This document shows, piece after piece, positions 5,111-5,122 of a DNA stretch of 5,122 nucleotides. Within the stretch, counting starts at the first letter, position 1. Every line of letters starts with the position of its first letter. A model generated the notes under the pieces. That model saw nothing but the letters and a program-made list of their open reading frames with translations. It was not told the origin of the DNA and ran no database searches. Both the position numbers and the translations under genes were made by a program. This DNA comes from Candidatus Falkowiibacteriota bacterium. GTDB lineage: Archaea; Iainarchaeota; Iainarchaeia; Iainarchaeales; GCA-2688035. The stretch is from the NCBI GenBank assembly GCA_017610485.1, contig JAFCBY010000084.1, positions 1 to 5,122 of the forward strand. The letters are read 5' to 3'.

Positions 5111-5122
5111 GAACTTCTCAGG

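Overview
The window looks like a piece of an archaeal chromosome, possibly from a small-genome uncultivated lineage, although the sequence does not fix the phylum. Three things point to archaea. Two genes have A/T-rich TATA-like boxes about 25-30 nt before their start codons, which suits leaderless transcripts. Gene ends are followed by short T runs rather than classical GC hairpins. There is also an XPD/Rad3-type helicase with the four cysteines expected for an iron-sulfur cluster. Base composition is moderate, with no obvious break between genes, and no insertion sequence, tRNA, rRNA or CRISPR array was seen.

Layout: positions 1-868 on the + strand hold the 3' end of a chorismate-binding synthase component I (TrpE/PabB type). 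It overlaps by 4 nt (ATGA) with a complete class I glutamine amidotransferase (TrpG/PabA type). Together they form a two-subunit anthranilate or aminodeoxychorismate synthase. Everything else that codes lies on the - strand: a short, divergent flavoprotein of the L-aspartate oxidase/fumarate reductase superfamily (878-2191), a GNAT acetyltransferase (2584-3066), and a 644-residue XPD/DinG-like superfamily 2 helicase (3176-5110). The amidotransferase and flavoprotein genes converge with only 9 nt between their stop codons.

The most unusual part is the gap of about 390 nt between the flavoprotein start and the acetyltransferase stop (2192-2583). It has no convincing protein-coding gene. It is rich in complementary segments: a 10-bp pair, several 8-bp pairs, mutually exclusive hairpins, and a perfect 20-nt palindrome next to the acetyltransferase stop. 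An A/T box at 2252-2261 could serve either strand. This may be a structured non-coding RNA gene or a regulatory leader or trailer. I could not match it to RNase P, SRP, tRNA or known guide RNA signatures by eye.

Apart from the component I/amidotransferase pair, the genes do not form an obvious pathway. The flavoprotein, acetyltransferase and helicase appear to be separate transcription units, each with its own promoter-like or terminator-like sequence. No defence island or other multi-gene novel system is evident. The points most worth following are the structured intergenic region, the incomplete aspartate-oxidase active site, and the altered motifs of the helicase.
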